Shown here piece by piece: positions 24,150-32,423 of a DNA stretch of 43,119 nt (its first letter is position 1; each line of letters starts with the position of its first letter). Under the pieces are notes generated by a model. It worked only from the letters and a program-made list of their open reading frames with translations, ran no database searches and was not told where the DNA came from. Where the stretch lies: positions 1-43,119 of the forward strand of contig WTHR01000130.1 in NCBI GenBank assembly GCA_011523045.1, written 5' to 3'. The translations under genes and the position numbers were made by a program. The stretch comes from Gammaproteobacteria bacterium. GTDB lineage: Bacteria > Pseudomonadota > Gammaproteobacteria > Arenicellales > UBA868.

Positions 24150-24593
24150 TCAATCGTGGATTCGGGCAAGAGTCTCGTCTATTCCGCTTTCAAGCTGACG
24201 GAGCCGATTGAACTCTTCGAAGAGGCGCTGCTCGAGATTCTTGGTATTCAGCGGCAAATCACGCTGGCAAACACGATAGCCGTCTCCCTGTACCCGGTAA
24301 CCTTTCCAGCCCCGAATCTCTTGACCGTGGGACTCAAGAAACCGGCTGATGAAGGTCTGCTGCTCTGGGCACTCTTCCTCAGCGTGAAAACAGATTGGGA
24401 AGCTCTTCTTTTTGATCTGTGGTGCTTCTATGTAAGTTTCGAAATGGACTCCGCCCTGGTTATCGTTAAACCAGTTGCGTTTGTAAAGCTGGAGATAAAC
24501 CCCCCGGTTATAGATTTCCCAACTTTCGTCGAACCAAGCCGAAGCTCGGAGGTTCTTCTCGAAGTTCTTGAAAATGTGTTTGAGATCTTTCAT
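24150..24593 (-). CDS. conserved-looking hypothetical protein
   Basis: 147 aa. I do not recognise the family. The protein is soluble, rich in aromatic and charged residues, with GGVHFETYIEAPQIKKKSFP and two cysteine-containing stretches (FPICFHAEEECPEQQ, YRVCQRDLPL). The pattern suggests a small alpha/beta domain that binds a ligand or nucleic acid. It precedes the DUF1289 gene by about 50 bases on the same strand, so the two may be co-transcribed at the right edge of the thiocyanate island. No RNA or transport motifs are visible. Confidence 0.65.
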   Translation of the reverse strand: MKDLKHIFKNFEKNLRASAWFDESWEIYNRGVYLQLYKRNWFNDNQGGVHFETYIEAPQIKKKSFPICFHAEEECPEQQTFISRFLESHGQEIRGWKGYRVQGDGYRVCQRDLPLNTKNLEQRLFEEFNRLRQLESGIDETLARIHD

Positions 24594-24797
24594 CTAAAGC
24601 TCGTCTGTAAAAAATAAACACCGTAAAAAAATAATCGCGGCGAAATCATACCAACATGTACCGGCGTGGAGTCTGATCAAATTTTCACAACTTGAGGCGT
24701 AGCCTCGTTGGCAATCAACCCTCGACGGCCAGCAGAGCGCGTTCATCAAATGGAATTCAGGCATCACCCAGCGCAACGCCAAATTAACAAAGCGGCT

Positions 24798-25988
24798 TTA
24801 GTGGGGCTTGTCCGCGAGCTCCTGCAGGGCGAGCGCTGCATACATTGCCACCCCCGCAGGAAACGCTGCCTCATTCAGGCGCATCCTTGATGAGTGGCAG
24901 GGCTGGAGCTCCCCATCAGTCGGTGCTGCACCCAGGAAAACAAACGCCCCCGGAAAGCACTCGAGCAGATAGGAGAAATCCTCAGCCCCCATCCAGGGTG
25001 TGGCCATCTCCATATACTGATCCTCGCCGAGCACGGCTTTAGTCGCCCGGGCTACGGCCTGCGCACCGCTCTGGTGGTTCACCGTCGGCGGGTAACCTTT
25101 CTCGATATCGAAACTGACTTCAAGTCCATGCGCCGCGGGAATCTCACGAACCAGTTTCTCTACGGCCTCTGCGAGACGAGCGCGCGCCTCGACGGACAAC
25201 GACCGCAGCGTGATCTCCATCTCGGCGAATTCGGGAATCACGTTGCTGGTGGTGCCCGACTGAATGCGACCAACGGTGGCCACGACCGGATCGAAGACAT
25301 CAAAGCGCCGGGTGACCATGGTCTGAATTGCCTGCACTACTTCACAGGCGACCGGCGTTGGATCAAGCGCGCTGTGGGGCATCGAGCCATGACCTCCTTT
25401 GCCGATGAGACGGGCAAACACGGTGTCAACCGCTGCCAGGATCGGCCCCGTACGACAGGCGATCTTTCCGGCCGGCAGTTCCGGTTCAACATGCAGGGCA
25501 AAAATCGCCTGCGGCGCCCCGTCTGCGTCGAGCAGGCCTTCATCCAGCATGGGCTTGGCCCCGCCCGGACCCTCTTCGCCCGGCTGAAACATAAAGCGCA
25601 CACTGCCGTTGATCCGCTCGCGATGCTGGTGCAGCAGATGCGCGGCGCTTGCCAGCATGGCGGTATGGGCATCATGTCCGCAGGCATGCATGCAGCCCTC
25701 GTCAGCTGATGCAAACGGCAGGCCGGTTTCTTCTGGCATCGGCAAGGCATCCATATCTCCGCGCAGCAGAACTGCCGGACCGGGCTTCGCACCATGCAGT
25801 GTTGCCACGATACCGCTGGTATCTTTCGACAGCCGGATATCGAGATCCAGACCCTGCAGGGAATCCAGGACGGCTTTCTGTGTCCTCGGCAGGTGCAGGC
25901 CGAGTTCCGGATGCTGGTGAATCTCACGCCGAAGGGCCACGGTACGGTCCTGCAGCGACTGCGCCTGCGCTAACAATTCTGTCGTCAT
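24798..25988 (-). CDS. M20 family metallo-amidohydrolase (hippurate hydrolase/HipO-like)
   Basis: 396 aa, the usual length. Metal-binding residues are present: GDMDALPMPEETGLPFAS, MHACGHDAHTAM (C103, H105) and QPGEEGPGGA (E138, E139). A dimerisation lid domain lies between about 185 and 300 (KGGHGSMPHSALDP). The family hydrolyses N-acyl amino acids and related amides in the cytoplasm. The exact substrate is unknown. It appears monocistronic; the gap of about 200 bases to the hypothetical gene on its left shows no feature. Confidence 0.9.
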   Translation of the reverse strand: MTTELLAQAQSLQDRTVALRREIHQHPELGLHLPRTQKAVLDSLQGLDLDIRLSKDTSGIVATLHGAKPGPAVLLRGDMDALPMPEETGLPFASADEGCMHACGHDAHTAMLASAAHLLHQHRERINGSVRFMFQPGEEGPGGAKPMLDEGLLDADGAPQAIFALHVEPELPAGKIACRTGPILAAVDTVFARLIGKGGHGSMPHSALDPTPVACEVVQAIQTMVTRRFDVFDPVVATVGRIQSGTTSNVIPEFAEMEITLRSLSVEARARLAEAVEKLVREIPAAHGLEVSFDIEKGYPPTVNHQSGAQAVARATKAVLGEDQYMEMATPWMGAEDFSYLLECFPGAFVFLGAAPTDGELQPCHSSRMRLNEAAFPAGVAMYAALALQELADKPH

Positions 25989-26134
25989 ACTTCCTTTGGC
26001 CCCTTTAAGCCTCGCTATCCCCGGATGACATCAATGGATGCATTTTGCATCAAGGCGAGAACCAAAGGGCAGAAAAATCCACCTGATTCAGACAAAACGC
26101 AAGGGCTTTGGCCAAAACGAGCGATAGAAGCTGC

Positions 26135-26314
26135 TCAATCGAAAAACTCCGGCCACAGACCGTCATCCGGGTGCATGTCGACATATTCGATATCAAACTC
26201 AGCGATGCCCTGCTGGTGCAGTTTCTCAACCGGCACACCGATCTCAATCAATTCCGTAATCATGGCAAATACCTTCTGCCCTTCCTCGGTCGCCTGATGT
26301 TGTATCAATTCCAT
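26135..26314 (-). CDS. 59-aa hypothetical acidic protein
   Basis: A short frame from ATG 26314 to a stop at 26135. A good ribosome binding site (GAGGGAG) lies about nine bases upstream of the start. The protein is acidic with two helices (QHQATEEGQKVFAMITELIE and VPVEKLHQQGIAEFDIEY) and an aromatic tail ending in LWPEFFD. The reading frame has natural codon use and no rare features. I do not recognise the family. It sits alone between the M20 gene and the alpha/beta hydrolase. Confidence 0.6.
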   Translation of the reverse strand: MELIQHQATEEGQKVFAMITELIEIGVPVEKLHQQGIAEFDIEYVDMHPDDGLWPEFFD

Positions 26315-26413
26315 TTTTTGATCTCCCTCGCGTGTTTACCGTGTCTGGTGAGCGACATCATGCGAAAACCGGGCGCACATCTCAGTGACAGCCATCACAC
26401 GAATAGGAGCAAA

Positions 26414-26439
26414 AGCCCCCCGATCGGAGCATCGGGGCT
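26414..26439 (-). terminator. intrinsic terminator of the alpha/beta hydrolase gene
   Basis: CCCCGAT (26418-26424) pairs with ATCGGGG (26431-26437), extended by flanking AGCC/CT around a small bulge. On the minus strand the hairpin is followed by TTTTGC. It lies just past the hydrolase stop codon. Confidence 0.65.
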
Positions 26440-26445
26440 GGCAGC

Positions 26446-27270
26446 CTAAAGCAGGGAATCCAGAAACTTTGCGATCTGTTTCGCGAACCTTTTGTCACTC
26501 CAGTAGGCGAAATGAGAGGCAGGGGTCCATCCGGTTACGGGACCGCCAACATGAATACGCTCATCACTGTCGACTACGTCAGCATAGGCGCCGTTGATCG
26601 GCCTCAAGGGCCAGGCGAGCACATCATCAGGATCAAAAAAGTTCAACCAGCGTGCGTTTGGCTTGAGACGCGCCGGCAGGCGCGGTGGAGGAAACCGGAT
26701 CGGCACCACTTCCGTACAAGCAAACGTAAAAAGGGGGATGTTGCAGCCGAAAGTGATGAAGCCGCTCAGCCAATTCATCCGCTCAAACGAAGACAGGCGC
26801 TTGTCCGGGTGCTGCTGGCGGTCCCAGATGTAGTTCGAGAGGATGTGTCCGCCGAAAGAATGGGCCAGTGCCACCAACGGCACCGGGCGGTCCTGCAGCG
26901 GGCCGTGATACAAAGTTCCGAGCGCGTCCTTGACCCGTTCATGAATACGCCGGTAGGTGAGTGTTTCCTCGCCGCCTCGGCTTCGACCTGATGGCAACTG
27001 CCGATAACTCGCCGCATCACCGAGCGCATTAAGCAACAAGGTACGCAGGCCGTGTGCATTAAGGTCCGCCTCTGCGTAGGCGGCCTGCAGATAGGCGTCC
27101 TGGGCGGGCCTCAGGATGTCATCCCAGTAAACAGACTGCCATGCCACTGCCTCGGGGTCACGACCAGACTTCTGCAACTGCCTTGAGACACCTGTGATCA
27201 GATCATTCGCAAAGTCCGGCTCCTGACGGCCGATGCCGTGAATCACCAGGCAAGCGAGTTCTTTTTTCAT
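26446..27270 (-). CDS. alpha/beta-hydrolase fold protein (lipase-like), function unknown
   Basis: 274 aa. The N-terminal strand and oxyanion region reads LVIHGIGRQEPDF. The nucleophile elbow is ALAHSFGGHIL with S138. A late histidine in TPASHFAYW (near 250) and the aspartate in FFDPDDVLAWPL may complete the triad. There is no signal peptide, so it is probably cytoplasmic. The family is known mainly as uncharacterised lipase-like or chlorophyllase/hydrolase proteins. It is divergent from the malonyl-CoA-synthetase-like gene. Confidence 0.8.
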   Translation of the reverse strand: MKKELACLVIHGIGRQEPDFANDLITGVSRQLQKSGRDPEAVAWQSVYWDDILRPAQDAYLQAAYAEADLNAHGLRTLLLNALGDAASYRQLPSGRSRGGEETLTYRRIHERVKDALGTLYHGPLQDRPVPLVALAHSFGGHILSNYIWDRQQHPDKRLSSFERMNWLSGFITFGCNIPLFTFACTEVVPIRFPPPRLPARLKPNARWLNFFDPDDVLAWPLRPINGAYADVVDSDERIHVGGPVTGWTPASHFAYWSDKRFAKQIAKFLDSLL

Positions 27271-27358
27271 CTTTAACTGTGTGTATGTGATCGTTTATGT
27301 GTTCTGACTAAGGCATCGGCAACAACGATAAGATCCCAAGCGTCAAACTTTTGGCGTT

Positions 27359-28936
27359 TTGAAGCGGTATCAGGTCGATCCCGCTAAAATTAGCGCTTTG
27401 AATAATCTCGCCCAGTCGGACTTGAATCACAACCTCTATTCGCTGCTGCGCAGCCGTTTTCCCGATGACCCCAAAGCGCCCTGGCTGGTGACACCAGCAG
27501 GAGAGACCTGCTGCTACGGTGACATCGACGATACCACGGCCCGTTACGCCGGAGCACTGCAGGCGCTCGGCCTAAGTCCCGGAGACCGCCTGCTTGCCCA
27601 GATCGACAAGTCTCCCGAAGCGCTGTTGCTGTATCTCGCCACACTGCGCCTGGGTGCGATCTTTGTGCCCCTCAACACCGCTTACACCGCTTCGGAGCTC
27701 GCCTATTTTCTGCAAGACGCGACGCCCAGACTTTTTATCGCAAGGCCTGACTGCGCAAAGGGTCTTAAGGAAAGTGCTGACGCGATTGGCGCGTTGCTGC
27801 TGACCCTTGGACACGACGGCGAAGGAACACTGATGGACGCGGTGAAGGCCGCCGAACCGCAAAGCGGGATTGCCGAGCGCGGCCCGGACGACATCGCGTC
27901 GATCATCTATACCTCTGGCACGACCGGGCGCTCCAAGGGCGCCATGCTGAGCCATGACAATCTCGCCAGCAATGCCCTCACGCTTGTTGATCTTTGGGGC
28001 TTCGTCGAAAACGACGTGCTGCTCCACGCCCTGCCGATCTACCACGTGCATGGCCTGTTCGTGGCGGTCCATTGCGCAATGCTGCGCGGTATTCCGATGC
28101 ACTTCCTGCCGCGCTTCGATGCACAGGAGATCATCCGACACCTGCCATCGGTCACAGTCATGATGGGGGTCCCTACCTTTTATACAAGGCTGATGGATAA
28201 CGCGGACTTCACCCGGGAACTCTGTGCGTCTATCCGGCTTTTCATCAGCGGCTCGGCGCCGTTGCTGGCGCAGACGTTTGAAGCGTTCTTTTCGCATACC
28301 GGTCACCGGATCCTGGAACGGTACGGCATGTCTGAGGCGAACATGGTCGCCTCGAACCCTCTGGACGGTGAAAGGATCGCCGGCACCGTAGGTTATGCGC
28401 TCCCCGGCGTCACACTCAGGGTCTGCGATGCCGAACACACTCCGGTGGCGGCCGGACAGACCGGGGTGCTGCAGATGCGCGGCCCGAATGTCTTCAAGGG
28501 CTACTGGCAGATGCCTGAAAAAACGGCCAGCGAATTCACCGAGGACGGGTTCTTTGTCTCGGGAGATATGGCAACGATGGATGACGACGGGCGGGTGCGC
28601 ATCGTGGGGCGCGAAAAGGATCTTGTCATCAGCGGCGGGCTGAACGTATACCCCAAGGAAATCGAAGACGCCATTGATGTCATTGAGGGTGTCAACGAAT
28701 CGGCAGTCATCGGCGTGCCCCACGCAGATCTCGGCGAAGGACTGGTCGCCGTGATCTGTCCGCTACCCGGGGCGGTCATTGACTCTGACAGCGTGATCAC
28801 TCAGCTAAAAACCCAACTCGCGGGATTCAAGGTCCCCCGGCAGATCATTACCGTAGAGACGCTGCCGCGAAACGCGATGGGGAAGGTGCAGAAGAACGTG
28901 CTGCGCGAACGCTATACGCAGACTTTTTCGTCTTAA
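27359..28936 (+). CDS. malonyl-CoA synthetase-like acyl-CoA ligase (MatB family)
   Basis: About 505-525 aa. The AMP-binding motif YTSGTTGRSKG is at 184-194, followed by MLSHDNLASNAL. The MatB-type region LHALPIYHVHGLFVA and the C-terminal GRNAMGKVQKN-like RNAMGKVQKN with the catalytic lysine are present. MatB converts malonate, ATP and CoA to malonyl-CoA. The start is doubtful: no ATG occurs; TTG codons at 27359, 27398 and 27422 are possible, and the one at 27422 gives the usual NHNLYSLL beginning. Substrate assignment rests on similarity to MatB. Confidence 0.82.
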   Translation: MKRYQVDPAKISALNNLAQSDLNHNLYSLLRSRFPDDPKAPWLVTPAGETCCYGDIDDTTARYAGALQALGLSPGDRLLAQIDKSPEALLLYLATLRLGAIFVPLNTAYTASELAYFLQDATPRLFIARPDCAKGLKESADAIGALLLTLGHDGEGTLMDAVKAAEPQSGIAERGPDDIASIIYTSGTTGRSKGAMLSHDNLASNALTLVDLWGFVENDVLLHALPIYHVHGLFVAVHCAMLRGIPMHFLPRFDAQEIIRHLPSVTVMMGVPTFYTRLMDNADFTRELCASIRLFISGSAPLLAQTFEAFFSHTGHRILERYGMSEANMVASNPLDGERIAGTVGYALPGVTLRVCDAEHTPVAAGQTGVLQMRGPNVFKGYWQMPEKTASEFTEDGFFVSGDMATMDDDGRVRIVGREKDLVISGGLNVYPKEIEDAIDVIEGVNESAVIGVPHADLGEGLVAVICPLPGAVIDSDSVITQLKTQLAGFKVPRQIITVETLPRNAMGKVQKNVLRERYTQTFSS

Positions 28937-28945
28937 CGCACTCGG

Positions 28946-29299
28946 CTAAAGCTCGCTGTACTTTTTTGCGTTGCCCCGGGCTTTATCGACCGGGTACTTG
29001 CGGCGGTTTTTTTCGAGCTTGGCCCACGCGGCCGCTTCGATATTCACGCCGAGGCGTGAAGCGAGACGCAGCGTATAAATGAGCACGTCCGCGATTTCTT
29101 CTGAGACCTCATCGAGCTGCTCTGGCGCGAGATCGGCACTCTGACGCTCCGTCAGCCACTGAAAGTGCTCAGCGAGTTCAGCGGCTTCCACCATCAGCGC
29201 CATTGACAGGTTCTTGGGAGCATGAAACTGCTCCCAGTCCCGTTCCCTGGCGAACTCGTCAACCGCATCGGTCAGCGCCTGGGTGAAATGATCAGTCAT
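28946..29299 (-). CDS. MazG-like nucleotide pyrophosphohydrolase
   Basis: 117 aa. The all-alpha NTP-PPase signature is visible: MVEAAELAEHFQWL then EEIADVLIYTLRLASRLGV, giving the ExxE...ExxD metal-binding pattern. The C-terminus KNRRKYPVDKARGNAKKY is typical of the dCTPase-like/YpjD-type group. It likely hydrolyses non-canonical or dNTP nucleotides to monophosphates. It is tail-to-tail with the acyl-CoA ligase, ten bases apart, and follows the ThDP enzyme on the same strand by 24 bases. Confidence 0.92.
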   Translation of the reverse strand: MTDHFTQALTDAVDEFARERDWEQFHAPKNLSMALMVEAAELAEHFQWLTERQSADLAPEQLDEVSEEIADVLIYTLRLASRLGVNIEAAAWAKLEKNRRKYPVDKARGNAKKYSEL

Positions 29300-29323
29300 G
29301 GCGGCGCACGCTATCGGGCATGC

Positions 29324-31003
29324 CTAAGCATTGGCTCGAGCGCGAATCTCGCTCAGCGTCGTCGTGTGCGCAATCGCCTGGGCATCTGTCACGACCTCGA
29401 TCAGCGTGCTGGAAGAAGCATCCAATGCCCGTCGCAGAGCCGGACCGAAGTCTGCTGTGCGCATTACCCGCTCTGCCGCAAAGCCATAGGCCTTGGCCAG
29501 CGTCAGAAAGTCCGGGTTCACCAGATCGGTGTTCTCGGTCCGGCCCGGGAAATGCATCTCCTGATGCATACGGATGGTGCCCAGCATCGCGTTATTGACG
29601 ACGATCACAACGATCGACAAACCCTCCTGCGCGATTGTCGCCAGCTCCTGGCTCGTCATCTGGATATCGCCGTCCCCCGTCATGGCGATCACCTGGCGGT
29701 TCGGATGTTCCAGGGCTGCCGCTATCGCGGCCGGAATCCCGTAACCCATCGAACCGCTGGTGGAGGCGAGTTGCCGGCCGCCCTCTCGGAATCGAAAGAA
29801 ACGGTGCAGCCAGCCCGTGTTGTTGCCCGCCCCATTGCAGATGATGGCATTGTCATCAACCATGTCACTGAGCTCACTCACCACGGATGCGAGGCTCACG
29901 TCACCCGGTGCCTTCCCCGGGGTGCTCCACTCAAGATAGCTTTCATGAAGCTGGATCGTCTCTTGCGCCCAGGGCAATTCGGCCGGCGGCGCGATCTCTC
30001 GGAGCGCGAGTGCAAACGCCGGCGCCTGTGCCGTGATCGCAAGCGTGGGGTAGTAGACACGCCCAAGTTCTTCCGCGCCCGGATAAATGTGCACCAGCTG
30101 TTGATCCGGCATCGGGACCTTGAGTCGGCTGTAACCCTGGGTGGTGATTTCCCCGAGGCGTATCCCCAACGCAATCACCAAATCCGACTGCATCAATGCC
30201 TCTGCCAAACGCGGATTGATGCCGATTCCCACGTCACCAATGTAGTGGGGATCGCTATGATTAAAAACATCCTGGTAGCGCCAGGAGGCTGCTACCGGCA
30301 GGTGCCAGCACGCCGCGAATTCGTGCAGCGCAGCACGGGCCGATGCATCCCAGTTGCGGCCCCCGGCGAGCAGCATTGGGCGCCTGGCCTGAGAAAGGAG
30401 TTCTGTAAATCGCGCCATATCCGACGCATCAGGCGACAGTTTGAGTTCCTGACGGGCGGGAAGGTCCTCAACCTCCGCACACTCCTGCAACATATCCTCG
30501 GGCAACACCACAGCGACCGGTCCCGGCCGCCCGTTGCACGCAGTGTGAAAAGCGCGGCTCATCACTTCGGGCAGGCGCGATGCTTCGTGGACCTGCTCGA
30601 CATGCTTGGTGATCGGGCCGTAAAAGTGGCTGTAGTCGATTTCCTGAAAGGCCTCACGACAAAGCGTGTCGCGGCTGACCTGACCAATCAGCAGCACCAC
30701 CGGTGTGGAATCCTGGGCCGCCACGTGGATCCCCGAAGCCGCATTGGTGGCACCGGGGCCCCTCGTTACAAAACACACGCCGGGCTGTCCGGTCAATTTC
30801 GCGCTGGCCTCAGCCATCATGGCGGCACCGCCTTCCTGCCGGCAGACCACGGTGCGGATACCGGGCGCATCCTGCAACGCATCAAGCGCTGCCAGATAGC
30901 TCTCACCAGGGACACAAAAGACATGCTTTACCTTCTGTGCAACCAACGCATCCACCAGGATACGGCCGCCGCTGCGGCCGTCAGACGGGTTGGGTGAAGG
31001 CAT
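29324..31003 (-). CDS. thiamine-diphosphate-dependent enzyme, acetolactate synthase large-subunit-like
   Basis: 559 aa with the three-domain layout of the acetohydroxyacid synthase group. The catalytic glutamate is in VVCRQEGGAAMMAEASAKL near residue 57. The C-terminal ThDP motif begins GDGDIQMTSQEL and ends VVNNAMLGTIRMHQ. No small subunit gene is nearby, so it may be catabolic acetolactate synthase, a decarboxylase or glyoxylate-carboligase-like. Substrate cannot be assigned. It ends next to mazG and its start is three bases after the phaR stop. Confidence 0.87.
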   Translation of the reverse strand: MPSPNPSDGRSGGRILVDALVAQKVKHVFCVPGESYLAALDALQDAPGIRTVVCRQEGGAAMMAEASAKLTGQPGVCFVTRGPGATNAASGIHVAAQDSTPVVLLIGQVSRDTLCREAFQEIDYSHFYGPITKHVEQVHEASRLPEVMSRAFHTACNGRPGPVAVVLPEDMLQECAEVEDLPARQELKLSPDASDMARFTELLSQARRPMLLAGGRNWDASARAALHEFAACWHLPVAASWRYQDVFNHSDPHYIGDVGIGINPRLAEALMQSDLVIALGIRLGEITTQGYSRLKVPMPDQQLVHIYPGAEELGRVYYPTLAITAQAPAFALALREIAPPAELPWAQETIQLHESYLEWSTPGKAPGDVSLASVVSELSDMVDDNAIICNGAGNNTGWLHRFFRFREGGRQLASTSGSMGYGIPAAIAAALEHPNRQVIAMTGDGDIQMTSQELATIAQEGLSIVVIVVNNAMLGTIRMHQEMHFPGRTENTDLVNPDFLTLAKAYGFAAERVMRTADFGPALRRALDASSSTLIEVVTDAQAIAHTTTLSEIRARANA

Positions 31004-31005
31004 GT

Positions 31006-31509
31006 TCAGTCGTCGGCAGACTTCTTGGCAGGTTTGTCAGTGCGGCGCTTGGAGTCGCCCGCCTCTTCCTTGACGAGACCGGCCGACCGCAGGAAGTTCT
31101 GCTGGACATCCTGCCACGCTTCAAGATTGCGTTTGGCCATCTCGGACATCATGCCTACCGAGGTCTGGCCGAGAAATTCAGTCAGCCGATCCTGGTATAC
31201 CTGCTGCTGATCAACGAAGAGCTCCAGACTGCGGTTTAAGTAATCGGTGAACATCTTCTGCGTACTGCCGCCGTAAAAACGGATCAGGTGCGTCAGGATT
31301 TCTGTCGTGAAAAGCGGCTGGCCGCCGCTCTCCTGTTCGTTGATGATCTGCAGTAGCACCGTGCGAGTCAGGTCATCGCCGCTGGCGACGTCAACGACCT
31401 CGAACTCTTCGCCCTCTATGATGAGCTGGCGAAGATCCGAAATCGTGATGTAGCGGCTGACTTCGGTATCGTAAAGCCGCCGGTTGGGGTACTTCTTGAT
31501 GGTACGCAT
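31006..31509 (-). CDS. phaR: PhaR, polyhydroxyalkanoate synthesis repressor
   Basis: 167 aa. The N-terminal DNA-binding domain IKKYPNRRLYDTEVSRYITI (4-23) is diagnostic. The accumulation-associated domain follows, with FYGGSTQKMFTDYLNRSLEL. The C-terminus is basic. PhaR represses phasin genes and itself, and is released when it binds PHA granules. An operator-like TTGTGCGGTGCAATAA lies directly upstream (31529-31548), matching two sites before the phasin gene. Confidence 0.95.
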   Translation of the reverse strand: MRTIKKYPNRRLYDTEVSRYITISDLRQLIIEGEEFEVVDVASGDDLTRTVLLQIINEQESGGQPLFTTEILTHLIRFYGGSTQKMFTDYLNRSLELFVDQQQVYQDRLTEFLGQTSVGMMSEMAKRNLEAWQDVQQNFLRSAGLVKEEAGDSKRRTDKPAKKSADD

Positions 31510-31528
31510 GGTGACGTCCGGCCCCTGC

Positions 31529-31548
31529 TATTGTGCGGTGCAATAATA
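31529..31548 (-). promoter_or_regulatory. candidate PhaR operator at the phaR promoter
   Basis: The sequence TATTGTGCGGTGCAATAATA has inverted ATTG/CAAT ends around TGCGGTG. It shares the TGCRGTGCA core with the two sites upstream of the phasin gene. It is 20 bases before the phaR ATG, a position suited to autorepression. Confidence 0.55.
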
Positions 31549-31588
31549 CCACCCCCGGACAGAAAGCCGCGCGCGACAGCCATCCGGA

Positions 31589-32311
31589 TCAGTACATATG
31601 CTGGCCGCCGTTGATCGACAGCGTGGACCCCGTAATAAAGGTCGCGTCGTCCGCTACCAGGAACTGCACCGCCCGGGCGATATCGCTTGCGTAACCCAGC
31701 CTGCCGACCGGGATGGTGGCGATGATCTTTTCAAGCACCTTTTCTGGCACCGCGCGCACCATATCCGTATCCACATAACCCGGCGCAATGGCGTTGACCG
31801 TAACCCCTTTGGCCGCGCCTTCCAGAGCCAGTGCCTTGGTAAAGCCATGGATGCCGGACTTGGCAGCCGCATAGTTCACCTGACCGTACTGGCCTGCCTG
31901 GCCGTTGACGGACCCGATATTGACGATGCGGCCGAAACCCCGCTCGCGCATGCCGTCTATGACGTTACGGCACATGTTGTAGCAGGAAGAAAGGTTGGTC
32001 TGCAAAACCGCGTTCCACTGCTCAAAGTCCATCCGGTGCAAAGTGCCGTCTCGGGTGATGCCCGCGTTGTTGACCAGGATGCCGACCGGACCGAGATCGG
32101 TCTCGATTCGGGAGACACTGTCGGCGCACTGATCGAAATCGGCCACATCAAAACGGTACACGCTGATTCCGGTCTGTGTCTTGAAGGCTTCGGCGGCTTC
32201 ATCATTGCCGGCGTAGGTCGCCGCGACCTTGTGGCCATCTTCACTCAGGGCCACAGATATGGCGGCACCGATGCCGCGGGTTCCACCGGTCACGATTGCT
32301 GTGTGTGACAT
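31589..32311 (-). CDS. phaB: acetoacetyl-CoA reductase
   Basis: 240 aa SDR. The cofactor motif is TGGTRGIG (8-15). The NNAG motif is at 81-84. The catalytic residues are N106, S134, Y147 and K151 (NIGSVNGQAGQYGQVNYAAAK). The sequence is typical of PhaB, which reduces acetoacetyl-CoA to (R)-3-hydroxybutyryl-CoA with NADPH. Its place between phaA and phaR settles the assignment over FabG. A 112-base gap separates it from phaA, so it may have its own promoter. Confidence 0.95.
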   Translation of the reverse strand: MSHTAIVTGGTRGIGAAISVALSEDGHKVAATYAGNDEAAEAFKTQTGISVYRFDVADFDQCADSVSRIETDLGPVGILVNNAGITRDGTLHRMDFEQWNAVLQTNLSSCYNMCRNVIDGMRERGFGRIVNIGSVNGQAGQYGQVNYAAAKSGIHGFTKALALEGAAKGVTVNAIAPGYVDTDMVRAVPEKVLEKIIATIPVGRLGYASDIARAVQFLVADDATFITGSTLSINGGQHMY

Positions 32312-32423
32312 CTTTTGAGTCCTCGTTCTTTAAACTTGAAACTTTAAATTGCTTGAGTTTCGTCAAAAATGGTTAACGGATTGCTGGAGTCGCGCTCTGC
32401 CCCTATCTGAATGCCAAGCGGCG

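Noticed and set aside
23950-24153. A 67-codon minus-strand frame upstream of scnB
   Set aside because: It overlaps the DUF1289 gene in another frame. The DUF1289 frame has an intact family cysteine pattern, while this frame has none.
27572-28723. Long minus-strand open frame opposite the malonyl-CoA-synthetase-like gene
   Set aside because: Antisense shadow. The plus-strand frame has clear AMP-binding motifs and the shadow has no recognisable domain.
29222-30997. Long plus-strand open frame of 591 codons opposite the ThDP enzyme
   Set aside because: It is the antisense shadow of a well-recognised acetolactate-synthase-like protein. Its translation is rich in His, Arg and Cys without any family signature.
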